This document shows, piece by piece, positions 46,431 to 55,622 of a stretch of 64,000 nucleotides of DNA. The DNA is taken from assembly GCF_000377565.1 (NCBI RefSeq), contig NZ_KB898354.1:62001-126000 (forward strand), written 5' to 3'. The position numbers and the translations under genes are program-made. This DNA is from Rhizobium sp. 2MFCol3.1. GTDB taxonomy: Bacteria > Pseudomonadota > Alphaproteobacteria > Rhizobiales > Rhizobiaceae. Position 1 is the stretch's first letter; every line of letters starts with the position of its first letter. The notes below the pieces were generated by a model. The model was not told the DNA's origin. It worked only from the letters and a program-made list of their open reading frames with translations, and did no database searches.

Positions 46431-46781
46431 ATGAAGTCGCGTGAGAGCCTAGTTCGTCTGAAAGAGTTTCAGGTGAACGAAAAGCGTCGTCAGCTGCAGC
46501 AGTTGCAGATGATGATGTCTGAATTTGACCGTATGACGAAGGATCTGGAGAGCCAGATCGTCGTCGAGGAAAAGAAGTCCGGCATTTCCGACCCGAATCA
46601 CTTCGCCTATCCCACCTTCGCGAAGGCAGCACGCCAGCGCGCGGACAATCTTCAGGTTTCGATCAAGGAACTGAGGATGCAGGAAGAGGCCTTGGAGCAG
46701 ACGCTCGAAGAGATGCAGGCGGAATATGCACGCGCTGCCGCGCTCGAGGAGCGCGACGGAGCGGTTCGGGCAAGAGCCTAA
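46431..46781 (+). CDS. fliJ: flagellar export chaperone FliJ
   Basis: A 116-residue, almost wholly helical coiled-coil protein (LKEFQVNEKRRQLQQLQMMM ... KELRMQEEALEQTLEEM). In the flagellar type III export apparatus FliJ connects the FliI ATPase with the FlhA gate. Size and heptad pattern fit. I start it at the ATG at 46431, with GGAG 8 bases upstream; an ATG two codons earlier is too close to that site. It is divergent from ctrA and so may be CtrA-controlled, as flagellar genes often are. No other flagellar gene is nearby. Confidence 0.85.
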   Translation: MKSRESLVRLKEFQVNEKRRQLQQLQMMMSEFDRMTKDLESQIVVEEKKSGISDPNHFAYPTFAKAARQRADNLQVSIKELRMQEEALEQTLEEMQAEYARAAALEERDGAVRARA

Positions 46782-46825
46782 GCCAGGATGATCGATGCCT
46801 TCGGGCATCTGGGGTGTCATCTCAT

Positions 46826-46870
46826 AAAAGCCATGCATGACGGGCGTGCTGTCCGTCATACATGGCTTTT
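46826..46870. terminator. long bidirectional terminator between fliJ and the GNAT gene
   Basis: A 17-pair stem with one bulge, AAAAGCCATG / CATGGCTTTT and ATGACGG / CCGTCAT, between convergent genes. A/T-rich ends suit termination in both directions. Confidence 0.85.
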
Positions 46871-46892
46871 GGCGTTTCTCGACTTCAGAAGA

Positions 46893-47171
46893 TCAGTTGA
46901 TGACGTCGCGCCATTCTTCGTGGCGAAGCGCCTGCGCCTTGAAGAAAGGGCAGAGCGGAATGATCTTCCATCCACCGGTTCTGGCGGCTTCGACCGCATG
47001 CAGCGCCAGCGCCTGGCCGACGCCCTTGCCGCGCAGCGCATCCGGCACGCCGGTATGATCGATGATGATGAGCGTCGGGGATGTGCGAGAATAGGTCATT
47101 TCGGCCTGATGGCCTTCGAGCTCGGCGACGTAGCGGCCGCCCGATGCGTGTTCTTCGTTGGTGATCTTCAT
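46893..47171 (-). CDS. small YidJ-type GNAT acetyltransferase
   Basis: A 92-residue single-domain GNAT of the short Gcn5-related type. The acetyl-CoA loop is ALRGKGVGQALALHAV, and the C-terminal CPFFKAQALRHEEW (IIPLCPF) is typical of the YjdJ/YidJ group. The substrate is unknown. I start it at the ATG at 47171, with GGAAGG upstream; the longer frame to 47243 has no ribosome site. Confidence 0.85.
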   Translation of the reverse strand: MKITNEEHASGGRYVAELEGHQAEMTYSRTSPTLIIIDHTGVPDALRGKGVGQALALHAVEAARTGGWKIIPLCPFFKAQALRHEEWRDVIN

Positions 47172-47484
47172 TCCGACTGCCTTCCTTTCGGTTGCGTTGA
47201 AGCAAACGTGCCATGGCGCCGGCGCAAAGCAAAGGTCGCTCAAGGTGACGGATTGTTCGATGAAAGGGAAGGCAGGTGGTTCGGCGCTTGTGAAAAGAAG
47301 ATGTCGAGCCTTGCTCGCGCAGCCGCTGTCCGAGTGGTCTTTGTGGACGGTGGCCGCGCTTCAGAGCGTCGGTTCAGTTCGGCAATGAGATAAACGCCGG
47401 ATAGCAGCAAAAGCTTCGGGCCGGCTTCACATCTTGTGATGTGCTGTCGGCCCGAACTGAAATGGAATCAACTTCAATAGTTAA
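47172..47484. other. intergenic region upstream of the GNAT gene
   Basis: 313 bases holding the promoter of the GNAT gene and, at 47415-47456, the terminator of sciP. A plus-strand frame at 47158-47388 has no homology I recognise and no ribosome site, so I do not call it. Confidence 0.5.
47415..47456 (-). terminator. two-part hairpin terminator of sciP
   Basis: Outer stem TTCGGGCCG / CGGCCCGAA (47415-47423, 47448-47456) encloses an inner stem CACATC / GATGTG (47428-47433, 47438-47443). The bases beyond it read GCTTTTGCT on the minus strand. It starts 29 bases after the sciP stop. Confidence 0.8.
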
Positions 47485-47760
47485 TCAATGGCGATACTGC
47501 TGGATGCGCGTGGTGCGCAGGCCGGCAAGACCATGGCTGTTGATTGATGACTGCCAGGAGAGAAACTCCTCGACGGTCAGGGTATAGCGTTCGCAAGCTT
47601 CTTCCAAGCTCAACAGGCCACCGCGCACAGCTGCGACAACCTCTGCCTTACGGCGAATTACCCAGCGCCGAGTATTCGGCGGCGGCAAATCCGCAATCGT
47701 CAGCGGGCTGCCATCGGGGCCGATGACATATTTCACTCGGGGACGTATCATTTCGGTCAT
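47485..47760 (-). CDS. sciP: CtrA inhibitor SciP (DUF1153)
   Basis: A 91-residue helix-turn-helix protein. MTEMIRPRVKYVIGPDGSPL and the TRRWVIRRKAEVVAAVRGGL block are the DUF1153/SciP signature. In Caulobacter SciP binds CtrA and blocks its activation of target promoters. I start it at the ATG at 47760, which gives the conserved N-terminus; an in-frame start at 47796 would add an unrelated hydrophobic stretch. It lies 1.5 kb from ctrA. Confidence 0.93.
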   Translation of the reverse strand: MTEMIRPRVKYVIGPDGSPLTIADLPPPNTRRWVIRRKAEVVAAVRGGLLSLEEACERYTLTVEEFLSWQSSINSHGLAGLRTTRIQQYRH

Positions 47761-48157
47761 TGGACTCTCTACACAACTCAAGACCACGAGAGCCACTCTA
47801 GCTTGTCACATTTAAAAATTGCCTAAACGCGTCGTAAGACTTTGATAATAAATTTAACCGCGTCGCATGATGGCGCTGATGCGCGCCTCGCGCACGGCTT
47901 CCCTTGCGTAAATTTGTCATAGGTGCATGGGAGCCATGCACAATGAATAATAGTTGTCTGATCCCCATCAAACTATAAGCCTCCCCAACGGCAGATAGAA
48001 CGTTGCGTGTCGTCGCGATTGTTGTTTCTGCGTGCCTTGGGAATAGAAATGCAGGCTTTGCCTAGCGTCGAAGTGACATTTTTTCTTTTCCTATACTTTG
48101 ATTGTTGCTGCCAGAAGAGCGTTTTCAGGCAAGTTTAGCCTTTGAAGGACGAAATCG
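47761..48157. promoter_or_regulatory. sciP / luxR divergent control region
   Basis: 397 bases without a gene. A CtrA-like box, TTAA-AAATTGC-CTAA, at 47812-47826 (one mismatch) lies 52 bases upstream of sciP. A weaker TTGA-N7-TTTA match follows at 47842-47856. CtrA control of sciP is known in Caulobacter. The right part (48000-48110) is AT-rich and presumably contains the regulator's promoter. Confidence 0.55.
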
Positions 48158-48895
48158 ATGCGGAATGAAGAACGCGCCGTTCAGGACGGCGCGGCCAATA
48201 TTGCTTTTTTATCGCCAGAAAAATCCAGTCCATCGCCAGCCGATCCCAAGGAACGCCTCGCGCGTCTGGCGAAGGCGGCGGGTTTCAACCACTATTTGTT
48301 CGCGGGCTTTCCCCATGGCGACAATGGCGGTTTTGCGGGAAATCACATTTTCAGCAATTGGCCGGGTAGTCTCGTTGCCGCCTATGACGAAGACGACCTG
48401 TTTCACAATAGTGCGCTTGTCTCGGAGCTCAGGAAATCGAGCCTGCCGGTATCGTTTGGCGGCGGGGCGTTCGAAAGCAGCGTGACCAACCCGAAGAACG
48501 AGCGGATCACCGGACTGTTTCGCGAGCTCGGATTTCGCCGGACATTTGCTTTCGTGCTGCATGACGCCGATCGCCAGCCCTATATTTTCGCGTTTTCGGG
48601 CGCGCGGGCGGATCTTTCGCGTGAGGAGGCGATGGCGCATGTGTTCAGCGCCATGGAATTCCTCGACGTCTATGCGCGCCTGCAGGTGACCGAGCAGCCG
48701 CTGGAGAACCTCAGCAGCCGTGAGATCGAATGCCTGCGCTGGTCGGCGGCGGGCAAGAGCAGCGACGAGATCGCCATCATACTTGAGCTGTCGCCGCACA
48801 CCGTGGTCGGATATCTGAAGAGCGCGATGCGCAAGCTCGATTCCGTCAATCGGATGCAGGCGGTGGCTCGCGCATTCCGCTACCGCCTGCTGTAA
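48158..48895 (+). CDS. LuxR-family regulator with divergent autoinducer-binding domain
   Basis: A 245-residue regulator. An N-terminal autoinducer-binding-like domain (about 30-170) is followed by a LuxR helix-turn-helix (about 180-240; NLSSREIECLRWSAAGKSSDEIA, LSPHTVVGYLKSAMRKL). By eye alignment with TraR, the ligand-pocket Trp57, Pro71 and Trp85 are replaced (about Leu72, Leu81 and Phe100), while a Tyr and an Asp remain. It may therefore bind a non-standard ligand or none. No luxI gene is present. AAGGA precedes the start. Confidence 0.87.
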   Translation: MRNEERAVQDGAANIAFLSPEKSSPSPADPKERLARLAKAAGFNHYLFAGFPHGDNGGFAGNHIFSNWPGSLVAAYDEDDLFHNSALVSELRKSSLPVSFGGGAFESSVTNPKNERITGLFRELGFRRTFAFVLHDADRQPYIFAFSGARADLSREEAMAHVFSAMEFLDVYARLQVTEQPLENLSSREIECLRWSAAGKSSDEIAIILELSPHTVVGYLKSAMRKLDSVNRMQAVARAFRYRLL

Positions 48896-48900
48896 CTCGT

Positions 48901-49938
48901 TCAGAGCATGACGGCGCAGAGTTCGGTCTTCGCCGGTCCAAATTCATATTGCGCCGTGCCGCTGTGAAGCAATGCGAGCCAATCGCCTTCATGCAGTTCA
49001 ACGATGGTCGAAACGCTCTGCCGGGCCGGTGATGCCGAGGCGGGTCCGCCTGCGTTGGCGACGACGGTGGTGCCGTTGATCTCGATTGCCACACCGTGGC
49101 CTTGCGAGGTGAGGGTGCTGACGGAAAGCGACAGCAGATAGAAACCGTCGGCCGGGACGATCAGCCGCGCGCCAGAGCCAGACGGCACGGCGGCATCGAG
49201 CTCGAAGCCGCCTTGTCCCGCATAAATATCCGTGAAGCCGGTGCGGCTTGCCGGTGGCGGAGACACTGTGCCGGCAGCGGGCGATGTCCGCACGATCGGC
49301 CGCGAGGGCATGCGCACGACGCCATCCGGCGCCACGACGAGCGCTGTCGACCAATCATTGCCATCGCCGCTGACCTTGATCGAAAAGTCATCGTCTCCCG
49401 CAAGGCCCATCTCGGCGCGGCCCGACCAATTGGTCTGAAAGAGAAGCGTGCCTGTCTGAGACGGATCGGCCTTGTTGATCTTTAGCTGATGGCCTTGTCC
49501 TGAATGGGTGAAAAGGCTTGCCTCGGAGGCGATCGCCAGCCGGTTGATCTCGTCTGCCGTCGCGTTGATGCCGATCTTGGGAAGCGAGCCGGCGGCATCG
49601 AGGGAGATGACGTTCCAGTTCGTCCCGTCGAAAGCGCGGAGCTGACGGGTATCGAGAAAGAAGGCGCGCCAGCCGGGGTTTGGCGAGAGATGTGCCCATG
49701 CGCCATCCTGCCAGACGGAAATGAGCCCCTGCTGGCCGAGCCACGCGCCCTCAGGATCGGCGCCGACGAGGTAGCGGTCGCCTTCGGCTGGTGTTTCGGG
49801 TGGTCCCTGGCGTTCGGCGATGATCGCCAGCTGCACCACTGTGTCGAGACGTTGCAGCGCCTCGTTATGCGGCACGTGTTTCTGCGCCTGGGACGGCAGG
49901 ATGTAGGGCAAGGCGAGGTTGTTGGTCTGGTCCGACAC
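48901..49938 (-). CDS. DUF2793 phage-tail-like protein
   Basis: A 345-residue protein. The N-terminal 120 residues match the DUF2793 opening (LALPYILPSQAQKHVPHNEAL) found in prophage and gene-transfer-agent tail regions. The middle and C-terminus are beta-rich (FTDIYAGQGGFELDAAVPSG; SVSTIVELHEGDWLALLHSG), the latter resembling a C1q/TNF-like trimeric head. No other phage gene is nearby, so it is a lone tail-fibre-type or moron gene. It is convergent with the LuxR gene by 5 bases. Confidence 0.8.
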   Translation of the reverse strand: MSDQTNNLALPYILPSQAQKHVPHNEALQRLDTVVQLAIIAERQGPPETPAEGDRYLVGADPEGAWLGQQGLISVWQDGAWAHLSPNPGWRAFFLDTRQLRAFDGTNWNVISLDAAGSLPKIGINATADEINRLAIASEASLFTHSGQGHQLKINKADPSQTGTLLFQTNWSGRAEMGLAGDDDFSIKVSGDGNDWSTALVVAPDGVVRMPSRPIVRTSPAAGTVSPPPASRTGFTDIYAGQGGFELDAAVPSGSGARLIVPADGFYLLSLSVSTLTSQGHGVAIEINGTTVVANAGGPASASPARQSVSTIVELHEGDWLALLHSGTAQYEFGPAKTELCAVML

Positions 49939-50064
49939 GATCGAGCTCCGGTGTTCGCGGCAGGTTTCACTGCCGCAAATCGTAGGGGTGTGTCGGGAAG
50001 CGGGGACGGCGCGCGGGGCCTGGCGCTGATTTCAAACGGATATTTGCGAGAAATATCCCCGTGT

Positions 50065-50847
50065 TCAAAGCCGGGGGGCGTTGCCCCAGGAGATGAAATC
50101 GGGGTTGGCAAAATCCGCGTCGTGGGCCTGTCGGGTCTTGCCGTAGGTGAGGGGGCGGCCGTCGAGGGTCACAGTGCAGCCGCCGGCTGCGCGCAGGATG
50201 GCATCGCCGGCCGCGGTGTCCCACTCCATGGTGCGGGTGAAGCGCGGATAGACGTCCGCTTCTCCTTCCGCGAGAAGACAGAATTTCAGCGACGAGCCGA
50301 TATTCTTGCACTCCGAGATGGCCTGCTCGGCCAGGAAGCGCGCCGTCTGCGGGCTGTTATGCGAACGGCTAGCGAGTGCGGTGCGCTCGGCCTTGGCGAG
50401 GCGCACATTGATCGGCAGCCGCTTTTCGACGCGGAAGTCCGGGCCGATATGCAGCTTCTCGGCGGTGCCGTTCTCGCCGAGAAAGGCGACGCCTAGGGCC
50501 GGCGCGAAGACGATGCCGGCGGCCGGGTGGCCATCGACGATGAAGGCGATGTTGACGGTGAATTCCGGCCGCTTGTCGACGAATTCGCGCGTGCCATCCA
50601 GGGGATCGACCAGAAAGAACGACGAGCCGACCGCCGGCACTATACCGGCCGCGACCGATTCTTCGGCGATGACGGGAATATCGGGGAAATCGCGATAGAG
50701 ATGCGCCAGGATGATCCGCTCGGCCTGCTCGTCGGCGATCGTGACAGGGCTGTTGTCGGCCTTGCTGGCCGCCGTGCAGCCTGCGCGGTACACATCCATG
50801 ATCGCCTTGCCGGCCTCAAGGGCGGCGCGTTCAAACGTCTCGAGCAT
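50065..50847 (-). CDS. cysQ: 3'(2'),5'-bisphosphate nucleotidase
   Basis: A 260-residue Mg-dependent inositol-monophosphatase-fold enzyme that clears PAP produced by sulfate assimilation. Motifs: SPVTIADEQAERIIL, the metal-binding VDPLDGTREFVDKRPEFTVNIAF, and WDTAAGDAILRAAGG. The N-terminus is uncertain. I start it at the ATG at 50847 (MLETFERAA), where family homology begins; in-frame starts at 50874, 50886, 50907 and 50967 would add up to 40 residues without a better ribosome site. Confidence 0.88.
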   Translation of the reverse strand: MLETFERAALEAGKAIMDVYRAGCTAASKADNSPVTIADEQAERIILAHLYRDFPDIPVIAEESVAAGIVPAVGSSFFLVDPLDGTREFVDKRPEFTVNIAFIVDGHPAAGIVFAPALGVAFLGENGTAEKLHIGPDFRVEKRLPINVRLAKAERTALASRSHNSPQTARFLAEQAISECKNIGSSLKFCLLAEGEADVYPRFTRTMEWDTAAGDAILRAAGGCTVTLDGRPLTYGKTRQAHDADFANPDFISWGNAPRL

Positions 50848-51226
50848 CGCGGGTCGGTTCGATCCCTTCTCCATCATGCTTCTCATATAGTCGTTTTCAC
50901 GCGTCATTGCACGGCTCGTCCGCCGTCGCAAAAGGACGCAGGTGTGCTTTGACGATTTTCCATCCATCGGCGAAGGCTAAAGAACCCAGGGAAAAGTGAA
51001 TTTGCGGTGAAAAGTGGCGTCGGAGGCCGGATTGTGTTGAAAAAATCAACTTTATGGATGCCAAAAAGTCATTTTCACCAAAACGGTAAAGAACTTTGGA
51101 GCTTTGTAATTTTGCGCTTCCCTTTTGCCTTGAAAGCAGTATGAAATCTTTAATCAAGGGCTCAACAAGGGCTCTAATAACAAGAGACGCAGGCTTTTCA
51201 CGGTTCTGTGTCCAGGGGAAAGACAT
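50848..51226. promoter_or_regulatory. cysQ / liv operon divergent region
   Basis: 379 bases with no gene except the possible N-terminal extension of cysQ. From about 51030 to 51180 it is AT-rich, as expected for the liv promoter. A 9-base direct repeat CAAGGGCTC occurs at 51155-51163 and 51166-51174, about 55 bases before livH. No protein is assigned to it. Confidence 0.45.
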
Positions 51227-52129
51227 ATGGAATATTTTGTCCAGCAGCTCATTAATGGGCTGACTCTTGGATCCATCTATGGCCTCGTGGCTATCGGCTA
51301 TACGATGGTTTACGGCATCATCGGCATGATCAACTTCGCTCACGGCGATATTTTCATGATCGGTGGCTTCGCCGCCCTTATCGTCTTTCTCGTCCTCACA
51401 TCGATTTTTGCTGGTTTGCCGGTCGCGGTTCTGCTGCTGCTGATGCTGCTTATCGCGATGCTGATGACGAGTTTGTGGAATTGGACGATCGAGCGCGTCG
51501 CTTATCGCCCGCTGCGCGGTTCGTTCCGCCTGGCGCCGCTGATCACAGCGATCGGCATGTCGATCACGCTGTCGAATTTCATCCAGGTGACGCAGGGTCC
51601 GCGCAACAAGCCGATCCCGCCGCTGATCAGCAGTGTCTATAACATTGGTGGTGTCACCATCTCGCTGAAGCAGATCGTGATCATCATCATCACGGCCGTG
51701 CTGCTCACCGTGTTCTGGTATCTCGTCAATCACACGGCGCTTGGCCGCGCACAGCGCGCCACCGAGCAGGACCGCAAGATGGCGGCGCTGCTGGGCGTCA
51801 ACGTCGACCAGACGATCTCGGTGACCTTCATCATGGGCGCCGCACTCGCTGCCGTCGCCGGCACGATGTACCTGATGTACTACGGCGTGGTGAACTTCAA
51901 CGACGGCTTCGTGCCTGGTGTGAAGGCGTTCACGGCGGCCGTTCTCGGCGGTATCGGTTCGCTTCCGGGCGCTGTTCTCGGTGGTCTGATGATCGGCCTC
52001 ATCGAAAGCCTGTGGTCGGCCTACTTCACCATCGCCTACAAGGATGTGGCGACCTTCGCCATCCTCGCTTTCGTGCTGATCTTCAAGCCGACAGGTATCC
52101 TGGGCCGGCCGGAAGTCGAGAAGGTTTAA
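51227..52129 (+). CDS. livH: branched-chain amino acid ABC transporter permease LivH
   Basis: A 300-residue inner-membrane permease with about eight helices. It opens with [36 protein letters not shown], the family hallmark, and ends with the [21 protein letters not shown] coupling region. GGGGAAAG precedes the start. It is first in an operon with livM, livG, livF, a DUF6867 gene and a binding protein. Confidence 0.96.
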   Translation: MEYFVQQLINGLTLGSIYGLVAIGYTMVYGIIGMINFAHGDIFMIGGFAALIVFLVLTSIFAGLPVAVLLLLMLLIAMLMTSLWNWTIERVAYRPLRGSFRLAPLITAIGMSITLSNFIQVTQGPRNKPIPPLISSVYNIGGVTISLKQIVIIIITAVLLTVFWYLVNHTALGRAQRATEQDRKMAALLGVNVDQTISVTFIMGAALAAVAGTMYLMYYGVVNFNDGFVPGVKAFTAAVLGGIGSLPGAVLGGLMIGLIESLWSAYFTIAYKDVATFAILAFVLIFKPTGILGRPEVEKV

Positions 52130-52133
52130 GATC

Positions 52134-53525
52134 ATGGCAAATGTTGAAAACGCCCCTGGCAAGCCCGCATCCGGACTTGTCCAGAAGGGTATTAAAGAAG
52201 CTATCTTCGCAGCCGTTATCTCCTTCGGCATGTTCGTTCTCTATGTCGGTCTCGGCACGCAGCAGAACATCAGCAACGAACTCGTCGTCGTTCAGCGATG
52301 GGGCCTGCTCGCGGTCTTCGTCGCCATCGCGGCGGTCGGCCGGTTTGCGATCGTGGTGTTCCTGCGTCCGCATCTCGATGCCCGCAAGCTTGCCAAGGCG
52401 CGCAGCGGCGAGCTCGATATCTCCGACAAGAAGGGCTTCTTCCACGCCCACTTCCTGAAGATCGCGCTTCTGGCGCTGCTGCTCTATCCCGTCGTCATCG
52501 TGGCGCTGGTCGGTGCGCAGGGCTCGCTGAAGTGGGTCGACAACTTCGGTATCCAGATCCTGATCTACGTGATGCTGGCCTGGGGCCTGAACATCGTCGT
52601 CGGTCTTGCCGGTCTGCTCGACCTTGGCTACGTCGCCTTCTACGCGGTCGGCGCCTATTCCTACGCGCTGCTCTCCAGCTATTTCGGCCTTTCCTTCTGG
52701 GTTCTTCTGCCGCTGTCGGGCATTCTCGCCGGTCTCTGGGGCATCATCCTCGGCTTCCCGGTGCTGCGTCTGCGCGGTGACTATCTGGCGATCGTGACGC
52801 TGGCCTTCGGTGAAATCATCCGCCTCGTCATCATAAACTGGACGGATCTGACCAAGGGCACGTTCGGTATCGCCAGCATTCCGAAGGCAACGCTGTTCGG
52901 CATTCCCTTCGATGCCAGCCCGCACGGCTTCGCCAAGCTGTTCCACCTGCCGATCTCGTCGGCCTACTACAAGATCTTCCTCTTCTATCTGATCCTGGCG
53001 CTGTGCCTTCTGACGGCATACGTGACGATCCGCCTGCGCCGCATGCCGATCGGCCGTGCCTGGGAAGCGCTTCGCGAAGACGAGATCGCCTGCCGTTCGC
53101 TCGGCATCAACACGGTCACGACCAAGCTCACGGCTTTCGCCACGGGTGCGATGTTCGGCGGCTTCGCCGGCTCCTTCTTCGCCGCTCGCCAGGGCTTCGT
53201 CTCGCCTGAATCCTTCGTGTTCCTTGAATCGGCCGTCATCCTCGCCATCGTCGTTCTCGGCGGCATGGGTTCGCTGACCGGCATCGCGATCGCGGCGATC
53301 GTCATGATCGGCGGTACCGAGATGCTGCGCGAAATGGAGTTCCTGAAGCTGATCTTCGGGCCCGACTTCACGCCGGAACTCTACCGCATGCTGCTCTTTG
53401 GTCTGGCGATGGTCGTCGTCATGCTGATCAAGCCGCGCGGCTTCGTCGGATCGCGTGAACCGACGGCGTTCCTGAAAGAACGGAAATCGGTATCGGGAAG
53501 CTTCACCAAGGAGGGCCACGGTTGA
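52134..53525 (+). CDS. livM: branched-chain amino acid ABC transporter permease LivM
   Basis: A 463-residue permease, longer than many LivM proteins because of an N-terminal part of about 120 residues with extra membrane helices ([15 protein letters not shown] and others). The core has [27 protein letters not shown] and the cytoplasmic coupling loop [19 protein letters not shown]. It starts 4 bases after livH, and its stop overlaps livG. Confidence 0.95.
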   Translation: MANVENAPGKPASGLVQKGIKEAIFAAVISFGMFVLYVGLGTQQNISNELVVVQRWGLLAVFVAIAAVGRFAIVVFLRPHLDARKLAKARSGELDISDKKGFFHAHFLKIALLALLLYPVVIVALVGAQGSLKWVDNFGIQILIYVMLAWGLNIVVGLAGLLDLGYVAFYAVGAYSYALLSSYFGLSFWVLLPLSGILAGLWGIILGFPVLRLRGDYLAIVTLAFGEIIRLVIINWTDLTKGTFGIASIPKATLFGIPFDASPHGFAKLFHLPISSAYYKIFLFYLILALCLLTAYVTIRLRRMPIGRAWEALREDEIACRSLGINTVTTKLTAFATGAMFGGFAGSFFAARQGFVSPESFVFLESAVILAIVVLGGMGSLTGIAIAAIVMIGGTEMLREMEFLKLIFGPDFTPELYRMLLFGLAMVVVMLIKPRGFVGSREPTAFLKERKSVSGSFTKEGHG

Positions 53526-54397
53526 TGAGCCCTCAGGAAACCAACATGTCCAGCGATACCCTGCTCAAGGTCGAGCACCTGTCGATGAAGTTCGGCGGCC
53601 TGATGGCCATCAACGACTTCTCGTTCGAGGCCAAGCGCGGCGAGATCACCGCGCTGATCGGTCCGAACGGCGCCGGCAAGACCACCGTGTTCAATTGCAT
53701 CACCGGTTTCTACAAGCCGACCATGGGCATGATCACCATGCGCCACAAGGACGGCAGGGAACACCTGCTTGAGCGTCTGCCGGACTTTCGCATCACCCGC
53801 GAAGCCAAGGTCGCCCGTACCTTCCAGAACATCCGGTTGTTCTCCGGCCTGACGGTTCTCGAAAACCTTCTGGTCGCGCAGCACAACAAGCTGATGCTGG
53901 CATCGGGCTACACCATTCTCGGCCTGCTCGGGATCGGTCGCTACAGCGCGGAAGCGAAGAACGCGATCGAGCTTGCCCGCTACTGGCTGGAAAAGGCCGA
54001 TCTGATCGATCGCGCCGACGATCCCGCCGGCGACCTGCCATACGGCGCTCAGCGTCGTCTGGAAATCGCGCGCGCCATGTGCACGGGACCGGAGCTGCTT
54101 TGCCTGGACGAGCCGGCCGCCGGTCTCAACCCGAAGGAATCGCTGACGCTGAACACGCTTCTGCGCGGGATCCGCGATGAGGGCACGTCGCTGCTCCTGA
54201 TCGAGCATGACATGTCCGTGGTCATGGAAATTTCCGACCACGTCGTCGTGCTCGAATACGGCCAGAAGATTTCCGATGGCACGCCAGACCATGTGAAGAA
54301 CGATCCGAAGGTCATCGCGGCCTATCTCGGTGTCGAAGACGAGGAAGTGGAACAGGTGATCGCAGACGTCGAAAACCTCGAAGGAGGTACGCACTGA
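53525..54397 (+). CDS. livG: branched-chain amino acid ABC transporter ATP-binding protein LivG
   Basis: A 290-residue ABC ATPase. Walker A is GPNGAGKTT, the Q-loop follows in ARTFQNIRLFSGLTVLENLLV, the signature is LPYGAQRRLEIARAM, and Walker B is LLCLDEPAAGLNPKE with the switch His in LIEHDMSVVMEISD. The C-terminal 20 residues are acidic. I use the ATG at 53525, overlapping the livM stop; a TTG one codon earlier is less likely. Confidence 0.96.
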   Translation: MSPQETNMSSDTLLKVEHLSMKFGGLMAINDFSFEAKRGEITALIGPNGAGKTTVFNCITGFYKPTMGMITMRHKDGREHLLERLPDFRITREAKVARTFQNIRLFSGLTVLENLLVAQHNKLMLASGYTILGLLGIGRYSAEAKNAIELARYWLEKADLIDRADDPAGDLPYGAQRRLEIARAMCTGPELLCLDEPAAGLNPKESLTLNTLLRGIRDEGTSLLLIEHDMSVVMEISDHVVVLEYGQKISDGTPDHVKNDPKVIAAYLGVEDEEVEQVIADVENLEGGTH

Positions 54398-55125
54398 TGA
54401 CCGGTCAGCCACTTCTCAAGGTCGAGGGTGTTGAAACCTATTACGGCAACATTCGCGCGCTCGCCGGCATCGATGTCCACGTCAACCAGGGCGAAATCGT
54501 CAGCCTGATCGGCGCCAACGGCGCCGGCAAGTCGACGCTGATGATGACGATCTGCGGCAGCCCGCAGGCGCGCGCCGGCAAGGTCATCTTCGAAGGCCGC
54601 GACATCACCAAGATGCCGACCCACGAAATCGCCCGCCTGCGCATCGCGCAGTCGCCAGAGGGGCGCCGCATTTTCCCGCGCATGAGCGTGATGGAAAACC
54701 TGCAGATGGGCGCCGGCCTCGATAACCTGAAATACTTCAAGGAAGACGTCGAGAAGATCTTCGCGATGTTCCCGCGCCTGAAGGAGCGCCAGACGCAGCG
54801 CGGCGGCACGCTTTCGGGCGGCGAGCAGCAGATGCTGTCGATCGGCCGCGCGCTGATGGCGCGTCCGAAGCTTTTGCTTCTGGACGAACCGTCGCTGGGT
54901 CTCGCGCCGCTGATCGTCAAGGGCATCTTCGAGGCGATCAAGAAGCTGAACAAGGATGAGGGGCTCACCGTGTTCCTCGTCGAGCAGAACGCATTCGCGG
55001 CGCTGAAGTTGTCCGACCGGGCCTATGTCATGGTCAACGGCAAGGTGACGATGTCTGGCTCCGGCCAGGAGCTGCTCGCCAATCCTGAAGTTCGCGCCGC
55101 CTATCTCGAAGGCGGACGGCATTGA
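54397..55125 (+). CDS. livF: branched-chain amino acid ABC transporter ATP-binding protein LivF
   Basis: A 242-residue ABC ATPase. Walker A is GANGAGKST, the signature is GGTLSGGEQQMLSIGRALM and Walker B is LLLLDEPSLGLAP. It pairs with LivG to drive uptake. The ATG overlaps the last base of livG (TGATG), so translation is coupled. Confidence 0.97.
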   Translation: MTGQPLLKVEGVETYYGNIRALAGIDVHVNQGEIVSLIGANGAGKSTLMMTICGSPQARAGKVIFEGRDITKMPTHEIARLRIAQSPEGRRIFPRMSVMENLQMGAGLDNLKYFKEDVEKIFAMFPRLKERQTQRGGTLSGGEQQMLSIGRALMARPKLLLLDEPSLGLAPLIVKGIFEAIKKLNKDEGLTVFLVEQNAFAALKLSDRAYVMVNGKVTMSGSGQELLANPEVRAAYLEGGRH

Positions 55126-55149
55126 GCATGACGAAGGGGAGACTTTGAT

Positions 55150-55503
55150 ATGCAGGGACTTTTCTTTGAAGGCGATACCGGCGTTCGCAGCGTCATCCGC
55201 CTGATCGTCGTGTTGATCGGCTTCTGGACCGCGTGGCGTTCGGGCAAGGCTGCTGCCGATGGCTGGAGCGACTATCCGATCGTCATCGGCTACAGCGTGC
55301 TTCTGGCGGCTGCGATGCAGTTTCTGCATCATGCGCTGTTCGACGGACCTGTGCTGAGCGTGTTCTATTACGCCATCGACTTCGTCCTTCTCCTGATCTT
55401 CGCGACGGCGGGATACCGCTATCGCCGGACCAATCAGATGGTCAATAATTACTACTGGCTCTACGAAAAGACGTCGCCCTTCTCCTGGAAGGCAAAACAT
55501 TGA
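55150..55503 (+). CDS. small membrane protein of the liv operon, DUF6867-like
   Basis: A 117-residue protein with three likely membrane helices (about 17-35, 43-65 and 72-93) and a short C-terminal tail (YRRTNQMVNNYYWLYEKT). It appears to be the rhizobial DUF6867 family, seen inside liv operons. It sits 24 bases after livF and before the binding-protein gene. It may modify or regulate the transporter; there is no experimental role I know of. Confidence 0.78.
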   Translation: MQGLFFEGDTGVRSVIRLIVVLIGFWTAWRSGKAAADGWSDYPIVIGYSVLLAAAMQFLHHALFDGPVLSVFYYAIDFVLLLIFATAGYRYRRTNQMVNNYYWLYEKTSPFSWKAKH

Positions 55504-55552
55504 CAGCCGGTTGAATCTAGGGACAAATTACCTCTCCGAGTGGAACAGGTTT

Positions 55553-55583
55553 CCCAGCGCAGTAAAGTGGGTGATGCGCTGGG
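55553..55583 (+). promoter_or_regulatory. intercistronic hairpin before the binding-protein gene
   Basis: A perfect 8-base stem CCCAGCGC / GCGCTGGG with a 15-base loop lies 40 bases before the binding-protein start. Such hairpins often protect mRNA of abundant binding proteins or reduce read-through from upstream. Confidence 0.5.
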
Positions 55584-55622
55584 TAATGGAACGGAACCCG
55601 CTAAAAAACTGGGAGTAACATA

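Noticed and set aside
47158..47388. Possible 76-codon plus-strand gene
   Set aside because: It overlaps the start of the GNAT gene, has no ribosome site and no recognisable motif.
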